Source: Kribbella sp. CA-293567
GTDB taxonomy: Bacteria; Actinomycetota; Actinomycetes; Propionibacteriales; Kribbellaceae
Assembly (NCBI RefSeq): GCF_027627575.1
Contig: NZ_CP114065.1
Span: 1,612,001 to 1,676,000, forward strand
Length of the DNA: 64,000 nt
Direction of reading: 5' to 3'
Translations under genes and position numbers: made by a program
Shown: piece after piece, positions 1 through 9,167 of the stretch
Numbering within the stretch: position 1 is the stretch's first letter
Layout of the letters: each line of letters opens with the position of its first letter
Notes under the pieces: generated by a model
What the model saw: the letters and a program-made list of their open reading frames with translations, nothing else
Told to the model about the DNA's origin: nothing
Databases searched by the model: none

Positions 1-511
1 ACAGGCGCGACTTGACCGTGCCGAGCGGAATGTTCAGCGCGATCGCGGCCGCCTGTTGATCCAGACCGGCCCAGATGCAGAGTTCGACGATCTCGCGTTC
101 TTGTCTGGGCAGGCGCCGCAGCGATGTACGGGCCTGCTCGATCCGCGCGTCGTCGTCCAGCCGCCCGGCGACGTCGTCGGCATGGTCCCGTTCGTCGCTG
201 ATCAGGAGCCGAGCGGCGGTCAGGGCCCGCCGGTACCGCGCCTTGGAGCGCCACTCGTTGCGGACCGTGTAGTCGGCTGTCCGGAGCAGCCAGGGAAGCG
301 CCGACTCCCGGTCCAGCACAATGTCGCCCCGCCGTCGCCAGGCGTGCAGGAAGACCGCCGAGGTAAGATCCTCGGCGTCGCTCCAGGACGCGGTCCGGCG
401 GTAGAGGAAGTTGTAGATCGCCCGGGCGTGCCGGTCGTAGAGCCGCGCGAAAGCCTCCGCGTCACCCTCGGCGGCGCGGGACCACAACGCGCGATCGGTA
501 CTCACTGCCAT
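1..511 (-). CDS. ECF sigma factor, 3' part cut off by window edge
   Basis: Extracytoplasmic-function sigma-70 factor that would direct RNA polymerase to its own promoter set. From an ATG at 511 the frame is open to the window edge (170 codons visible). Region 2 is seen around residues 20-60 (FARLYDRHARAIYNFLYRR, then SDAEDLTSAVFLHAW). Region 4 with its helix-turn-helix is seen near the cut end (LPRQEREIVELCIW, then NIPLGTVKSRL). The start is uncertain: there is only a weak GAG before ATG 511, and the frame stays open further upstream (DEWVRAVIGLRPGHH), so a GTG about 50 bases upstream is possible. A good AAGGAG near 555 precedes a ten-codon reading frame in another phase. No anti-sigma gene is visible because the downstream side lies outside the window. 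Confidence 0.85.
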   Translation of the reverse strand, partial: MAVSTDRALWSRAAEGDAEAFARLYDRHARAIYNFLYRRTASWSDAEDLTSAVFLHAWRRRGDIVLDRESALPWLLRTADYTVRNEWRSKARYRRALTAARLLISDERDHADDVAGRLDDDARIEQARTSLRRLPRQEREIVELCIWAGLDQQAAAIALNIPLGTVKSRL

Positions 512-662
512 CGTCTGCTCATGATGCCCGGGCCGCAGCCCGATCACGGCCCGCACCCACTCGTCATCCGGCGCATCCGCGCTCCTTACGTCCAGTAGTT
601 CGTTCGTGCACCACACCCTCTCTGTGTCGAGTCGGTCGTCGGGGTTCCCGCTGAACGACGAA

Positions 663-689
663 CGGCTCCGCCCTGTCGGGGCGGAGCCG
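663..689 (-). terminator. Hairpin terminator after the PL6 lyase gene
   Basis: Perfect 11-bp inverted repeat (CGGCTCCGCCC / GGGCGGAGCCG, 5-base loop) lying 33 bases beyond the stop codon of the leftward lyase gene and before the sigma factor gene. There is no strong T tract, as is usual in actinobacteria. Confidence 0.6.
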
Positions 690-721
690 CTCAGCTTTCG
701 ACTGGCTCCCACGCGCGGGGG

Positions 722-2191
722 TCAGGGAGCTTTGGGCCCCACCTCTGCCGACGTCAGCGGCCGGTTGGCAGGAGTCGCGGTGCTGTACTCATCAGCCCCC
801 ACGTCCGCCTTCCCCGACCGAGGATGCCCGTCCACGTCGCGAGCGACCGTCGGATACGTCCGGCTGGCAGCGTTGATCGCCGGACTCCCGGCCGTCAGCC
901 GCCGTACTCCGTCGGCCCCGGCAGCCAGCAACGGATCCTTCCGCGAGAACCCGGAGGCCGGGAGGTTCCCGTTCCCGGCCGCGCCCCACAGCAGGTTTCC
1001 CGACCACGAGATGCCTTGCTGATAAGGCATTTCGACCAGTTGCCGTCCCGAGTCACCCACCAGGAGGTTGTCGGCGATCGTGCATCCCAGCGGCGGCAGC
1101 GTGCGCATCGTCTCGCCGGCGATCGCGGTACCGCAGGACAGTACGGTGTTGAGCGCGATCGTGACCCGGTCCGGAGCGTCGTTCCCACGCCGGCTCTCCG
1201 GCGAGTCACCCGGTTTGTCGTCGCGCACCGACCCGCTGCCGAGCACGATCCCGGCGCCGCTCACCTTCTCCACGTAGTTGTTCACCACCAGGTGGTCGTT
1301 GCCGTAGATCCGGATCCCGTTGCTGCCCGAGAGCACGAAGTTGCCCTCGACCCGTGACCGGCTGCCGTGCCGCAGGACGATCCCGCCGAGACTGTCGCGG
1401 ACGGTGTTGTCCCGGATCGTGTTGCCGGACGACTTGACCGAGATCGCCTCCGGATCGCCGTTGGCCCGCTCGAACAGGTTCTGCTCGACGATCGCGCCGG
1501 CCTCGCTCAGCGACCGGCCGCTCAGCCCGAGCCGGATCGGCTCACCACCGTTGCTGCCGGTGAACGAGTGGTCGGAGAAGTGGTTGCGCAGGATGTGCAC
1601 CCCGCGCGACATCCCGGAGGTCCCCGGTCCTTCGACGCACAGGAAGACCCCCAGCGTCGACTTGCCGTGGAAGTGGTTGCGATCCACCTTCGAGTACTCG
1701 GCCCGGACCATCAGCCAGTTCACCCCGCTGACATCGGCCAGCTGGAAGTCGTTGCGGCTCAGGCGCAGATGGTGGCAGCTGGTCGCCAGGTCGATCATCG
1801 AGCTCTGCCGGAACCGGAACCCGCTGACCGTCACCCAGGACGAGTCCGCGAAGGTGAAGCCCTGGGTCCCGGTCAGCGTCACGCCGCCGACCGACTCGGC
1901 CTGCACCACGATCGAGGCGCCCGAGCTGCCGTTCTTGCCCTGGATCGCGATCGGCCGCCCAGCCGGTACGGCGTACGTGCCGTTGGCCAGCACCACCGTG
2001 CCCCCGGGCCGCGCGGCGGCGATGGCCTGCCGCAACTGGTCGAGACTCGTCGCCCGGACGGCGCGCGCTCGGGTCAGGGCCGGCGCCCGGCCGGGCGACG
2101 CCCCGGCGAGGCCTGGCGTCGAGGTGGCGAGACCGATGCCGAGCGCGGTACTGGTCAGAGCAGTGCTGGTCAGAAAGGTCCTTCGGTCCAT
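722..2191 (-). CDS. Secreted polysaccharide lyase family 6 (alginate lyase / chondroitinase B-like)
   Basis: Predicted extracellular beta-elimination lyase acting on uronate-containing polysaccharide such as alginate. The 489-residue product begins MDRRTFLTSTAL, a twin-arginine signal peptide of about 31 residues, followed by a right-handed beta-helix rich in short repeats such as VEQNLFER and RVEGNFVLSG. The PL6 catalytic pair is recognisable: Lys253 (in AISVKS) and Arg274 (in GIVLRHG) are 21 residues apart, the same spacing as Lys250/Arg271 of chondroitinase B. The ATG at 2191 is chosen because CCGGAGGACACG gives a strong ribosome site 5 bases upstream; a longer frame to 2344 has none. An imperfect LacI-type operator lies upstream, which suggests sugar control. 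The exact substrate cannot be read from the sequence. Confidence 0.85.
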   Translation of the reverse strand: MDRRTFLTSTALTSTALGIGLATSTPGLAGASPGRAPALTRARAVRATSLDQLRQAIAAARPGGTVVLANGTYAVPAGRPIAIQGKNGSSGASIVVQAESVGGVTLTGTQGFTFADSSWVTVSGFRFRQSSMIDLATSCHHLRLSRNDFQLADVSGVNWLMVRAEYSKVDRNHFHGKSTLGVFLCVEGPGTSGMSRGVHILRNHFSDHSFTGSNGGEPIRLGLSGRSLSEAGAIVEQNLFERANGDPEAISVKSSGNTIRDNTVRDSLGGIVLRHGSRSRVEGNFVLSGSNGIRIYGNDHLVVNNYVEKVSGAGIVLGSGSVRDDKPGDSPESRRGNDAPDRVTIALNTVLSCGTAIAGETMRTLPPLGCTIADNLLVGDSGRQLVEMPYQQGISWSGNLLWGAAGNGNLPASGFSRKDPLLAAGADGVRRLTAGSPAINAASRTYPTVARDVDGHPRSGKADVGADEYSTATPANRPLTSAEVGPKAP

Positions 2192-2284
2192 CGTGTCCTC
2201 CGGTCGGGGCGGTGATCCGGTGTCACTCGGTCCGGCCGTCGGATGGCCGGCCGGTGGCTCAGTCTGGGGTGCTGCCCGTGCGTA

Positions 2285-2300
2285 CGGCAAGCGCTTACCG
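2285..2300. promoter_or_regulatory. LacI/catabolite-type operator upstream of PL6 lyase gene
   Basis: CGGCAAGCGCTTACCG is a 16-bp near-palindrome (one mismatched pair) centred on AAGCGCTT, the usual core of LacI-family operators in actinobacterial polysaccharide genes. It lies about 95 bases upstream of the lyase start, in the 276-bp gap shared with the divergent methyltransferase gene. The regulator is not in this window. Confidence 0.5.
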
Positions 2301-2467
2301 GAGTGTTGCCCGCAAATGTCCCGCTGGCCGGAACCCTGTTCCAATGACGTTCCGCCGGGCAGAAACTTGGGTAGTTCGGGGCAGTTGGGGGATGAGAGCG
2401 TGATCTTGCTCTACGGAGCGTTTCGCCGCGATAGCCTCCGGTAATCGCGGTTTTCGGATTCGGGCGG

Positions 2468-3301
2468 GTGGAGATGGACCAGGGGGCAGGCGGCGGGCGG
2501 GCGACCGCGCCCGACGTCGACATGCAGCGGCCCAGTGACGCCCGGGTCTACGACCTGCTGCTGGGTGGCAAGGACAACTTCGAGGTCGACCGGCAGCTCG
2601 CACAGCAGGTGATCGAGGTGGCCCCGGAGTTGCCCGCGCTGGTGCGGGCCAACCGGCGCTGGCTCGCCGAGGTGGTCGAGCGACTGCTGCGCGAGGCGGC
2701 GGTGCTCCAGTTCCTCGATCTCGGCTCCGGCCTGCCGACCGCCGACAACACCCACGAGATCGCGGCCCGGGTGAGTTCGGCGGCGACTGTCGTCTATCTC
2801 GACAAGGATCCGACCGTCATCCGGCACGGCCAGGCGCTGCTCGCCGACGACCGGCACAGCTTCTTCGCTGCCGGCGACCTGACCGATCCGGCCACGGTGC
2901 TCGCCGACCCGGTGGTCACCGGCGCACTCGACCTCGGCCGGCCTGTCGCGGTGCTTCAGTGCCTGGTCCTGCACCACGTCCGCGACACGAAACAAGCTCG
3001 CGCCATCGTCGACGGCTATCTGGACGCGCTGCCGTCAGGGTCGTACCTGGCGCTCACTCACCCGTGCAACCCGCGCGACGGCAGCCGGCGGGCGGAGTAC
3101 GCGACCGGGGTGGAGGAGAAGCTGCGTGGCGGTTTCCGGGCAGTCACCTTCCGGACGCCGGACGAGATCGCCTCGCTCTTCGAAGGGCTGGAGCTGCTCG
3201 AGCCAGGGCTGGTCGGCCTCGATGAGTGGTGGGAGAGGCCCGAGGCCGACCCGTTCGAGGCGAGCAACCTGATCGTCGCCGGGCTCGCCCGCAAGCCCTG
3301 A
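2468..3301 (+). CDS. SAM-dependent methyltransferase, DUF574 family (Methyltransf_19)
   Basis: Actinobacteria-specific class I methyltransferase of unknown substrate, 277 residues, the normal family length. Family hallmarks are the N-terminal block RPSDARVYDLLLGGKDNFEVD (shown here for residues about 20-40), the SAM-binding loop FLDLGSGLPTADNTHE at about 80-95, the acidic ribose-binding VVYLDKD, and LVLHHV further on. Members occur in many copies in Streptomyces and Kribbella and are not assigned a pathway. The GTG at 2468 or the ATG at 2474 could be the start; neither has a well-spaced ribosome site. It is divergent from the PL6 gene and stands alone. Confidence 0.85.
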   Translation: MEMDQGAGGGRATAPDVDMQRPSDARVYDLLLGGKDNFEVDRQLAQQVIEVAPELPALVRANRRWLAEVVERLLREAAVLQFLDLGSGLPTADNTHEIAARVSSAATVVYLDKDPTVIRHGQALLADDRHSFFAAGDLTDPATVLADPVVTGALDLGRPVAVLQCLVLHHVRDTKQARAIVDGYLDALPSGSYLALTHPCNPRDGSRRAEYATGVEEKLRGGFRAVTFRTPDEIASLFEGLELLEPGLVGLDEWWERPEADPFEASNLIVAGLARKP

Positions 3302-3479
3302 TCAAAGAACTGGCGGTTGCCGCCCGGCCCGTCGATGATGGCCGTATGTTTGCTGAGAAGGCTGCTGCCGCTTACTGATCTCACCCGCACCGAGCAACAC
3401 GGTGTTCGCGTGATCAACGACGACCCGGTCTCATGCCGGGTCCCTCAAGCGTGCAGTCCTTTCCTTCTCAGGGAGCCCC

Positions 3480-4475
3480 ATGCAGTCGCGTCCTGTCGAG
3501 ATCGCGTGTGACGAGTCCGGGTTCACCGGCACCAACATGCTCGATCCCGAATTCGAACTCATCACCCACGTCGGCCTGTCGCTCGACCAGGAGACGGCAG
3601 CGGCGTACGTCGCCCTGCTGCACCAGCGATTCCGCCGGTACTCGGCCACGGAGTACAAGTCCGGCCAGCTCTTCCGTAACCGTCTCGCGGTCGAATGGCT
3701 GCTCGGCACGTTGTCGGGCCGGGCGACCGTGCACCTCACCGACAAGACCTACTTCACCGTCACCCGGCTGGTCGACCTGCTCGTCGGTGAGCCGTCGTAC
3801 GCCGCCGGCACCAGCCTGGCGCTGGACCTGCGCCCGGTCGCCCGCACCCTGCACCACACCGGCCCCGTCGTCTTCGGCCCGGCGAGGTGGCGGGACTTTC
3901 TCGCCGCGTTCGTCGGGATGATGCGGCACAAGCGCTACCGCGGAATCGACGGACCCTACGTGGCCCACTTCCTCAAGACCCTCGACGACCTGCGATCCGA
4001 GCGCCTCGACCCGATCCTCGGCGAGCTCCGCGAGGCCAGGCCGCAGTTGTTCCACGTGCTCACGGAACTGCAGGACGACCGCTCGCCGGTCCCGCCGCCA
4101 CTCGAGCCGCTGATCCCCGCGCTTTTCGAAACCGCTCGTCTCTGGACCGCCGACGGCGCGGCGGTAGCGATTCTCCACGACGAGCAGAGCGCGCTCACCC
4201 ACCATCGGGTCACCCGGGTGCAGGAGCTGCTCCGCCGCACCTCGCCGATCCCGGAACCCCTGCTGGGGCTGACGATGCTCGACTCCCGTACCGATCCCAG
4301 GATCCAGCTCGCCGACCTGCTGGCCGGCGTCGCCCGTCATCTGGCCACGGCCGAGCTCCGTCACCGAGGGAATCCCTACCTGACTTCACTGCTCCGCCCG
4401 TACCTGGCCGCGACCTCCCTCTGGGCCGACCAGCCGAGCTGGCACCGGTTAACCGGTTCGTTCGTCCGCCGCTGA
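3480..4475 (+). CDS. DUF3800-like protein, copy 1
   Basis: Uncharacterised 331-residue protein. It begins VEIACDESGFTGTN, with an acidic DESG motif, and ends with DPRIQLADLLAGVARHLA. The pairing of an N-terminal D-x-SG with a C-terminal Q-x-AD-LLAG is the hallmark of DUF3800, often regarded as a possible RNase H-like nuclease fold, so the two acidic ends may form one metal site (inference). ATG 3480 follows CAGGGAG with good spacing. A clear paralogue of the same layout lies at 47455. Both share the ATEYK block and the D-K-x-YF-x-VT-x-L motif. There is no obvious operon partner here. The 3' end contains a perfect 14-bp palindrome at 4444-4457. Confidence 0.75.
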   Translation: MQSRPVEIACDESGFTGTNMLDPEFELITHVGLSLDQETAAAYVALLHQRFRRYSATEYKSGQLFRNRLAVEWLLGTLSGRATVHLTDKTYFTVTRLVDLLVGEPSYAAGTSLALDLRPVARTLHHTGPVVFGPARWRDFLAAFVGMMRHKRYRGIDGPYVAHFLKTLDDLRSERLDPILGELREARPQLFHVLTELQDDRSPVPPPLEPLIPALFETARLWTADGAAVAILHDEQSALTHHRVTRVQELLRRTSPIPEPLLGLTMLDSRTDPRIQLADLLAGVARHLATAELRHRGNPYLTSLLRPYLAATSLWADQPSWHRLTGSFVRR

Positions 4476-4525
4476 CAACTCAGCGGATTCGTCAGCCGTG
4501 AGCCGTTGACGAACCACGCGCAGGG

Positions 4526-4563
4526 CTGCAACCTTTGGCTACCGTCTCGCAAAAAGCTTGCAG
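4526..4563. promoter_or_regulatory. Inverted CTGCAA/TTGCAG repeat upstream of GH87 glucanase
   Basis: CTGCAA at 4526 and TTGCAG at 4558 (as CTTGCAG from 4557) form an inverted pair upstream of the glucanase gene. CTTGCAG-type repeats are known operator elements of LacI-type regulators in streptomycete alpha-amylase and maltose genes. The match here is short, so the call is tentative. Confidence 0.3.
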
Positions 4564-4643
4564 AAACGACGCAAGTTTCACAGAGTGACCTGCAGGTACG
4601 AGGCGGCGGTTAGGTCCACCGTCCCCCCGCCCTTAGGACACTG

Positions 4644-7600
4644 ATGAGACAACTACCGCAGTCGGGCTCGCGGAAGCAGCCCCGCCCGCGCCTGGTCGCC
4701 AGCCTGCTCGGCGGCCTGCTCACGGCCGCCCTGATCGTCACCGGTCTGGTGCCGACCGTCGCCACCGCCGCCGTCACGGCGGTGCTGACCAAGACCCTCT
4801 CCGCCAACAGCGCGCTTGGGGACTACCCGGTCGGCAACGCCGGTGACGGCAACCAGAACACCTACTGGGAGAGCACCAACAACGCCTTCCCGCAGTGGCT
4901 GCGCGCCGACCTCGGTAGCGCCAAGACCGTCGACCGGGTGGTGCTGAAGCTCCCCGCCACGTGGGGAGCGCGCACCCAGACGCTCGCCGTCCAGACCAGC
5001 ACCGACGGCACGTCGTACGCCGACGTCGTGGCCAGCGCCGGCTACAACTTCGCGCCGGCCACCAGCAACACCGTCACCATCAACTTCCCGGCTGCGACCG
5101 CCCGCTACGTGCGTCTGAACATCACCGGCAACACCGGCTGGGCCGCCGGGCAGCTGTCCGAGTTCGAGCTCCACGGCCCGGACACCGGTGGTGACACCCA
5201 GGCGCCGACCGTGCCCGGCAGCCTTGCGCTGACCGAGCCGGCCGCCGGACAGATCCGGCTCGCCTGGAACGCGTCGACCGACAACATCGGCGTCACCGGC
5301 TACACCGTCTACCGCAACAACGCCGCGGTCACCACGGTCGCCGGCAGCGTGCTGACGTTCACCGAGTCGCAGCCGGCTTCGGCGACGGTCGAGTACTACG
5401 TCCGCGCCCGCGATGCCGTCGGCAACGAGTCCGGTGACAGCAACCGGGTCCGCCGCAACGGCCAGGGGAGCGGCTCCAATCTCGCCACCGGCAAGCCGAT
5501 CGAGGCTTCGTCGACGATCCACAACTTCGTCGCGACCAACGCCAACGACAACAACACCGCGACGTACTGGGAGTCGAACGGCTTCCCGTCCACGCTGACC
5601 GTCAAGCTCGGTTCGAACGCCGAACTCAGCTCGGTGGTCGTCAAGCTCAATCCCGACCAGGCCTGGGGCTCGCGCACGCAGAGCATCGAGGTACTCGGCC
5701 GGGACCAGGGTGCCACCAGCTTCAGCACCCTGAAGGCTCGCGCCACCTACGACTTCAACCCGGCTTCCGGCAACACCGTCGAGATCCCGATCGCCGGCCG
5801 CGCGGCCGACGTACGGCTGCAGGTCTTCAGCAACACCGGCGCTCCTGGCGGTCAGGTGGCCGAGTTCCAGGTGATCGGTACGCCGGCGCCGAACCCGGAC
5901 CTGGTCGTCACCACGACCACCTGGACCCCCGCGGCACCGAGTGAGTCCTCCCCGATCACGCTCTCCGCGACGGTCCGGAACATCGGCTCGGCAGCGGCCG
6001 GAGCGACCTCGGCCAACTTCAACCTCGGCGGCACCGTGGTCGGCACGGCCACCGTGGGCGCACTGGCCGCGGGTGCCTCGACCACCGTTTCGGTCAACGC
6101 GGGAACGCGGGCCGAGGGCACCTACAGCGTGAGTACGACGGTCGACCCGACCAACACGATCGTCGAGCAGAACGACGCCAACAACACCTTCACCGCGGCT
6201 ACGCAACTGGTGATTGCGCAGGCTCCCGGTCCCGACCTGCAGGTCCTGAGCATCACCTCCAACCCGCCGAACCCGGCCGTCGGAGCTCCGGTCACTTTCA
6301 CCGTCGCGGTCAACAACCGCGGTACGGCCTCAGCAGCAGCCAGTACTACGCGGCTGACGGTCGGCAGCAGCACCCTCACCGGCGCGACCGGAGCCATCGC
6401 GGCCGGTGCGACCGTCAACGTCGCCATCAGTGGCAGCTGGACCGCCGCCAGCGGTGGAGCGACTCTGACGGCGACGGCCGACTCGGCCAACGCCGTCGCC
6501 GAGACGAACGAGACCAACAACTCGCTGGCCCGGTCGATCGTGGTCGGTCGTGGCGCCGCGGTGCCGTACGTCTCCTACGAGGCCGAGGCAGCCAGCTACC
6601 AGGGCACGTTGCTGACCACCGACGCGCTGCGCACCTTCGGTCACACCAACTTCGCGACCGAGTCCTCGGGCCGCTCGTCGGTGCGGCTGAACAGCCAGGG
6701 CCAGTTCGTCGAGTTCACCTCGACCAACCAGTCCAACTCGATCGTCGTCCGCAACTCGATCCCCGACTCGGCCAACGGGCAGGGGCTCGAGGCAACGATC
6801 AGCCTGTACGTCAACGGCACCTTCGCGCGGAAGCTCAACCTGTCCTCGCGGTTCAGCTGGCTCTACGGCAACACCGACCAGCCGGAGGGCCTGACGAACA
6901 CCCCCGGGGGCGACGCGCGCCGGCTGTTCGACGAGTCGCACGCCCTGCTGTCGCAGTCCTACCCGGCCGGCACGAAGTTCAAGTTGCAGCGCGACGCGGG
7001 TGACACGGCCTCGTTCTACATCATCGACACGATCGACCTCGAGCAGGTGGCACCGGCGCTGAGCCAGCCCGCCGGCTGCACCAGCATCACGCAGTACGGC
7101 GCTGTCCCCGGTGACGGCATCGACGACGCGGACGCCATCCAGCGGGCGGTCACCGCCGACCAGAACGGCACCATCAGCTGTGTCTGGATCCCGGCCGGCC
7201 AGTGGCGGCAGGAGAAGAAGATCCTCACCGACGACCCGCTGAACCGGGGTCAGTTCAACCAGGTCGGGATCAGCAACGTCACCATCCGTGGCGCGGGCAT
7301 GTGGCACTCGCAGCTCTACTCCACCATCGAGCCGCAGAACGCCGGCGGCATCAACCACCCGCACGAGGGCAACTTCGGCTTCGATATCGACAAGTTCACC
7401 CAGATTTCCGACCTCGCGATCTTCGGCTCCGGCCGGATCCGGGGCGGTGACGGCAACGCCGAAGGCGGCGTCGGCCTGAACGGCCGGTTCGGCACCGGGA
7501 CCAAGATCACCAACGTCTGGATCGAGCACGCCAACGTCGGGGCCTGGGTCGGTCGCGACTACGACAACATCCCCGACCTGTGGGGCCCGGCCGACGGGCT

Positions 7601-8294
7601 GGAGTTCAGTGGGATGCGGATCCGCAACACCTACGCGGACGGTATCAACTTCAGCAACGGCTCGCGCAACTCGAAGGTCTTCAACTCGTCCTTCCGCACC
7701 ACCGGGGACGACGCGCTGGCGGTCTGGGCGAACAAGTACGTGAAGGACCAGTCGGTCGACGTCGCCCACGACAACTCGTTCACCAACAACACCGTCCAGC
7801 TGCCCTGGCGCGCCAACGGCATCGCGATCTACGGCGGCTACGGCAACAAGATCGAGAACAACCTGATCTACGACACGATGAACTACCCCGGCATCATGCT
7901 CGCGACCGACCACGACCCGCTGCCGTTCTCGGGCACGACGCTGATCGCGAACAACGGCCTGTACCGCTGTGGTGGCGTGTTCTGGAACGAGGACCAGGAG
8001 TTCGGCGCGATCACCCTGTTCCCGCAGAACCTGCCGATCCCCGGCGTCACCATCCGTGACACCGAGATCCTCGACTCCACCTACGACGGGATCCAGTTCA
8101 AGACCGGCGGCGGCGTGATGCAGGACGTCCGGATCACCAACGTCAGGATCGACAAGTCCAACAACGGCTCCGGCATCCTCGCGATGGGCGGCGCCCGCGG
8201 CAACGCGATCCTCAGCAACGTCACGGTCACCAACTCCCGCGACGGCAACATCAGTACAGAACCCGGCTCCAGCTTCACCTTCTCGGGCCAGTAG
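4644..8294 (+). CDS. Secreted multidomain GH87 alpha-1,3-glucanase (mycodextranase/mutanase)
   Basis: Extracellular glucanase predicted to cut alpha-1,3-glucan of fungal walls or biofilms; 1216 residues. Order: signal peptide (1-43), F5/8 discoidin domain (about 45-175), fibronectin III (184-273), second discoidin domain (275-412), two CARDB domains (415-526, 528-634), a carbohydrate-binding-like beta domain starting YEAEAASYQG (640-810), and a catalytic beta-helix (811-1216). In the helix, Asp999 (YADGINF) is followed by Asp1022-Asp1023 (TTGDDALAVW). The spacing of +23/+24 equals the catalytic triad of characterised GH87 enzymes (Asp1045, 1068, 1069), so the family call is firm. ATG 4644 follows AGGACACTG. 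The gene is single and ends in a strong hairpin that runs into the next gene's leader. Confidence 0.9.
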   Translation: MRQLPQSGSRKQPRPRLVASLLGGLLTAALIVTGLVPTVATAAVTAVLTKTLSANSALGDYPVGNAGDGNQNTYWESTNNAFPQWLRADLGSAKTVDRVVLKLPATWGARTQTLAVQTSTDGTSYADVVASAGYNFAPATSNTVTINFPAATARYVRLNITGNTGWAAGQLSEFELHGPDTGGDTQAPTVPGSLALTEPAAGQIRLAWNASTDNIGVTGYTVYRNNAAVTTVAGSVLTFTESQPASATVEYYVRARDAVGNESGDSNRVRRNGQGSGSNLATGKPIEASSTIHNFVATNANDNNTATYWESNGFPSTLTVKLGSNAELSSVVVKLNPDQAWGSRTQSIEVLGRDQGATSFSTLKARATYDFNPASGNTVEIPIAGRAADVRLQVFSNTGAPGGQVAEFQVIGTPAPNPDLVVTTTTWTPAAPSESSPITLSATVRNIGSAAAGATSANFNLGGTVVGTATVGALAAGASTTVSVNAGTRAEGTYSVSTTVDPTNTIVEQNDANNTFTAATQLVIAQAPGPDLQVLSITSNPPNPAVGAPVTFTVAVNNRGTASAAASTTRLTVGSSTLTGATGAIAAGATVNVAISGSWTAASGGATLTATADSANAVAETNETNNSLARSIVVGRGAAVPYVSYEAEAASYQGTLLTTDALRTFGHTNFATESSGRSSVRLNSQGQFVEFTSTNQSNSIVVRNSIPDSANGQGLEATISLYVNGTFARKLNLSSRFSWLYGNTDQPEGLTNTPGGDARRLFDESHALLSQSYPAGTKFKLQRDAGDTASFYIIDTIDLEQVAPALSQPAGCTSITQYGAVPGDGIDDADAIQRAVTADQNGTISCVWIPAGQWRQEKKILTDDPLNRGQFNQVGISNVTIRGAGMWHSQLYSTIEPQNAGGINHPHEGNFGFDIDKFTQISDLAIFGSGRIRGGDGNAEGGVGLNGRFGTGTKITNVWIEHANVGAWVGRDYDNIPDLWGPADGLEFSGMRIRNTYADGINFSNGSRNSKVFNSSFRTTGDDALAVWANKYVKDQSVDVAHDNSFTNNTVQLPWRANGIAIYGGYGNKIENNLIYDTMNYPGIMLATDHDPLPFSGTTLIANNGLYRCGGVFWNEDQEFGAITLFPQNLPIPGVTIRDTEILDSTYDGIQFKTGGGVMQDVRITNVRIDKSNNGSGILAMGGARGNAILSNVTVTNSRDGNISTEPGSSFTFSGQ

Positions 8295-8314
8295 TTCTGC
8301 CGGCAGCAACCAGT

Positions 8315-8353
8315 GGCACCCTCTCCATCAAGAACATCGATGGAGAGGGTGCC
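8315..8353 (+). terminator. 15-bp perfect hairpin that also buries the next gene's ribosome site
   Basis: GGCACCCTCTCCATC (8315-8329) and its exact complement (8339-8353) flank a 9-base loop. It sits 21 bases after the glucanase stop and ends 3 bases before the SDR start codon. The SDR ribosome site GGAGAGGG (8342-8349) is wholly inside the 3' arm. It could act as terminator, translational switch or both. Confidence 0.65.
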
Positions 8354-8356
8354 TGC

Positions 8357-9109
8357 ATGAGTTCGGTCTGCATCGTGACGGGTGGTGGGGGAGCGCGGAT
8401 CGGTAGTGGGATCTGCCGCGCGCTCGTCGCCAAGGGGTGGACTGTGGTGGTTGCCGACCAGGATCTGGCGTCGGCGACTGCCGTCGCGGACGAGGCGCGA
8501 GCGGCGGGTGGCAACGCCGTACCGATGGCGCTGGATGTCACGGACGCCGAATCGGTCCGGGATGTGGTGGCGGCGACGGTCGCCGAGTTCGGGCGGCTCG
8601 ACGCGTTGGTGAACAGTGCGGGGGTCGGCCTGCGGGGTGCTGGTGCCGAGGCGACTCCTGAGGAGTTCGACCGGCTGCACGCGATCAACTACCGCGGGCC
8701 GTGGACCTGCATCAAGGAAGCCGTGCCGGCGATGGTCGAAGGCGGTGGCGGCAGCATCGTCAACATCGGTTCGGTGCACGCGGCCGGTGCCGCCGAGACC
8801 TTCACCCTGTACGCCGGTACGAAGGCCGCGCTGGCCGCGCTGACCCGGGGTACCGCGCGGGACTACGGGCGGCAGGGGATCCGCTGCAACATCGTCCACC
8901 CCGGCGCGGTGGAGAGCCGCGGCAACGGTCATCTGCTCAGCGAGTTCGTCGCCAGTCGGCAGATGCTGCCGACGGCGGTCGAGGCGATCGATATCGGGAA
9001 CGCGGTCGCCTTCCTGGTCTCGCCCGAAGCCCGCTCGATCACCGGAGTCGAGCTGTACGTCGACGCGGGCGCGACGGCGATGCTGTTCTCCAACGGCTTC
9101 ACGGACTGA
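8357..9109 (+). CDS. SDR family NAD(P)-dependent oxidoreductase
   Basis: Classical short-chain dehydrogenase/reductase, 250 residues, the standard size. Cofactor loop TGGGGARIGSG at residues 8-18, DVTD after the third strand, NSAG at about 90-93, and catalytic residues Ser (NIGSVHAAG), Tyr and Lys (YAGTK). The usual C-terminal GVELYVDAGAT is present. Substrate is unknown; no neighbouring pathway points to one. ATG 8357 has GGAGAGGG seven bases upstream, but that site lies in the 3' arm of a perfect hairpin, so translation may be conditional. Confidence 0.85.
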   Translation: MSSVCIVTGGGGARIGSGICRALVAKGWTVVVADQDLASATAVADEARAAGGNAVPMALDVTDAESVRDVVAATVAEFGRLDALVNSAGVGLRGAGAEATPEEFDRLHAINYRGPWTCIKEAVPAMVEGGGGSIVNIGSVHAAGAAETFTLYAGTKAALAALTRGTARDYGRQGIRCNIVHPGAVESRGNGHLLSEFVASRQMLPTAVEAIDIGNAVAFLVSPEARSITGVELYVDAGATAMLFSNGFTD

Positions 9110-9167
9110 CGCTCGGGCAGGGGTGTCCCTGGCGCCTGCCCGGCGCGGTGTCGGTCAGACTGAGGCG

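Noticed and set aside
1320..2444. Long plus-strand frames opposite the PL6 gene
   Set aside because: Antisense shadows of a GC-rich gene; the lyase on the minus strand has signal, family motifs and ribosome site.
4444..4457. Palindrome ACCGGTTAACCGGT as an operator
   Set aside because: It lies in the coding end of the DUF3800-like gene with no promoter directly after it; probably chance.
6330..8309. 659-codon minus-strand frame opposite the glucanase
   Set aside because: Val/Asp/Gly-rich shadow of a GC-rich gene in the opposite frame; no ribosome site.
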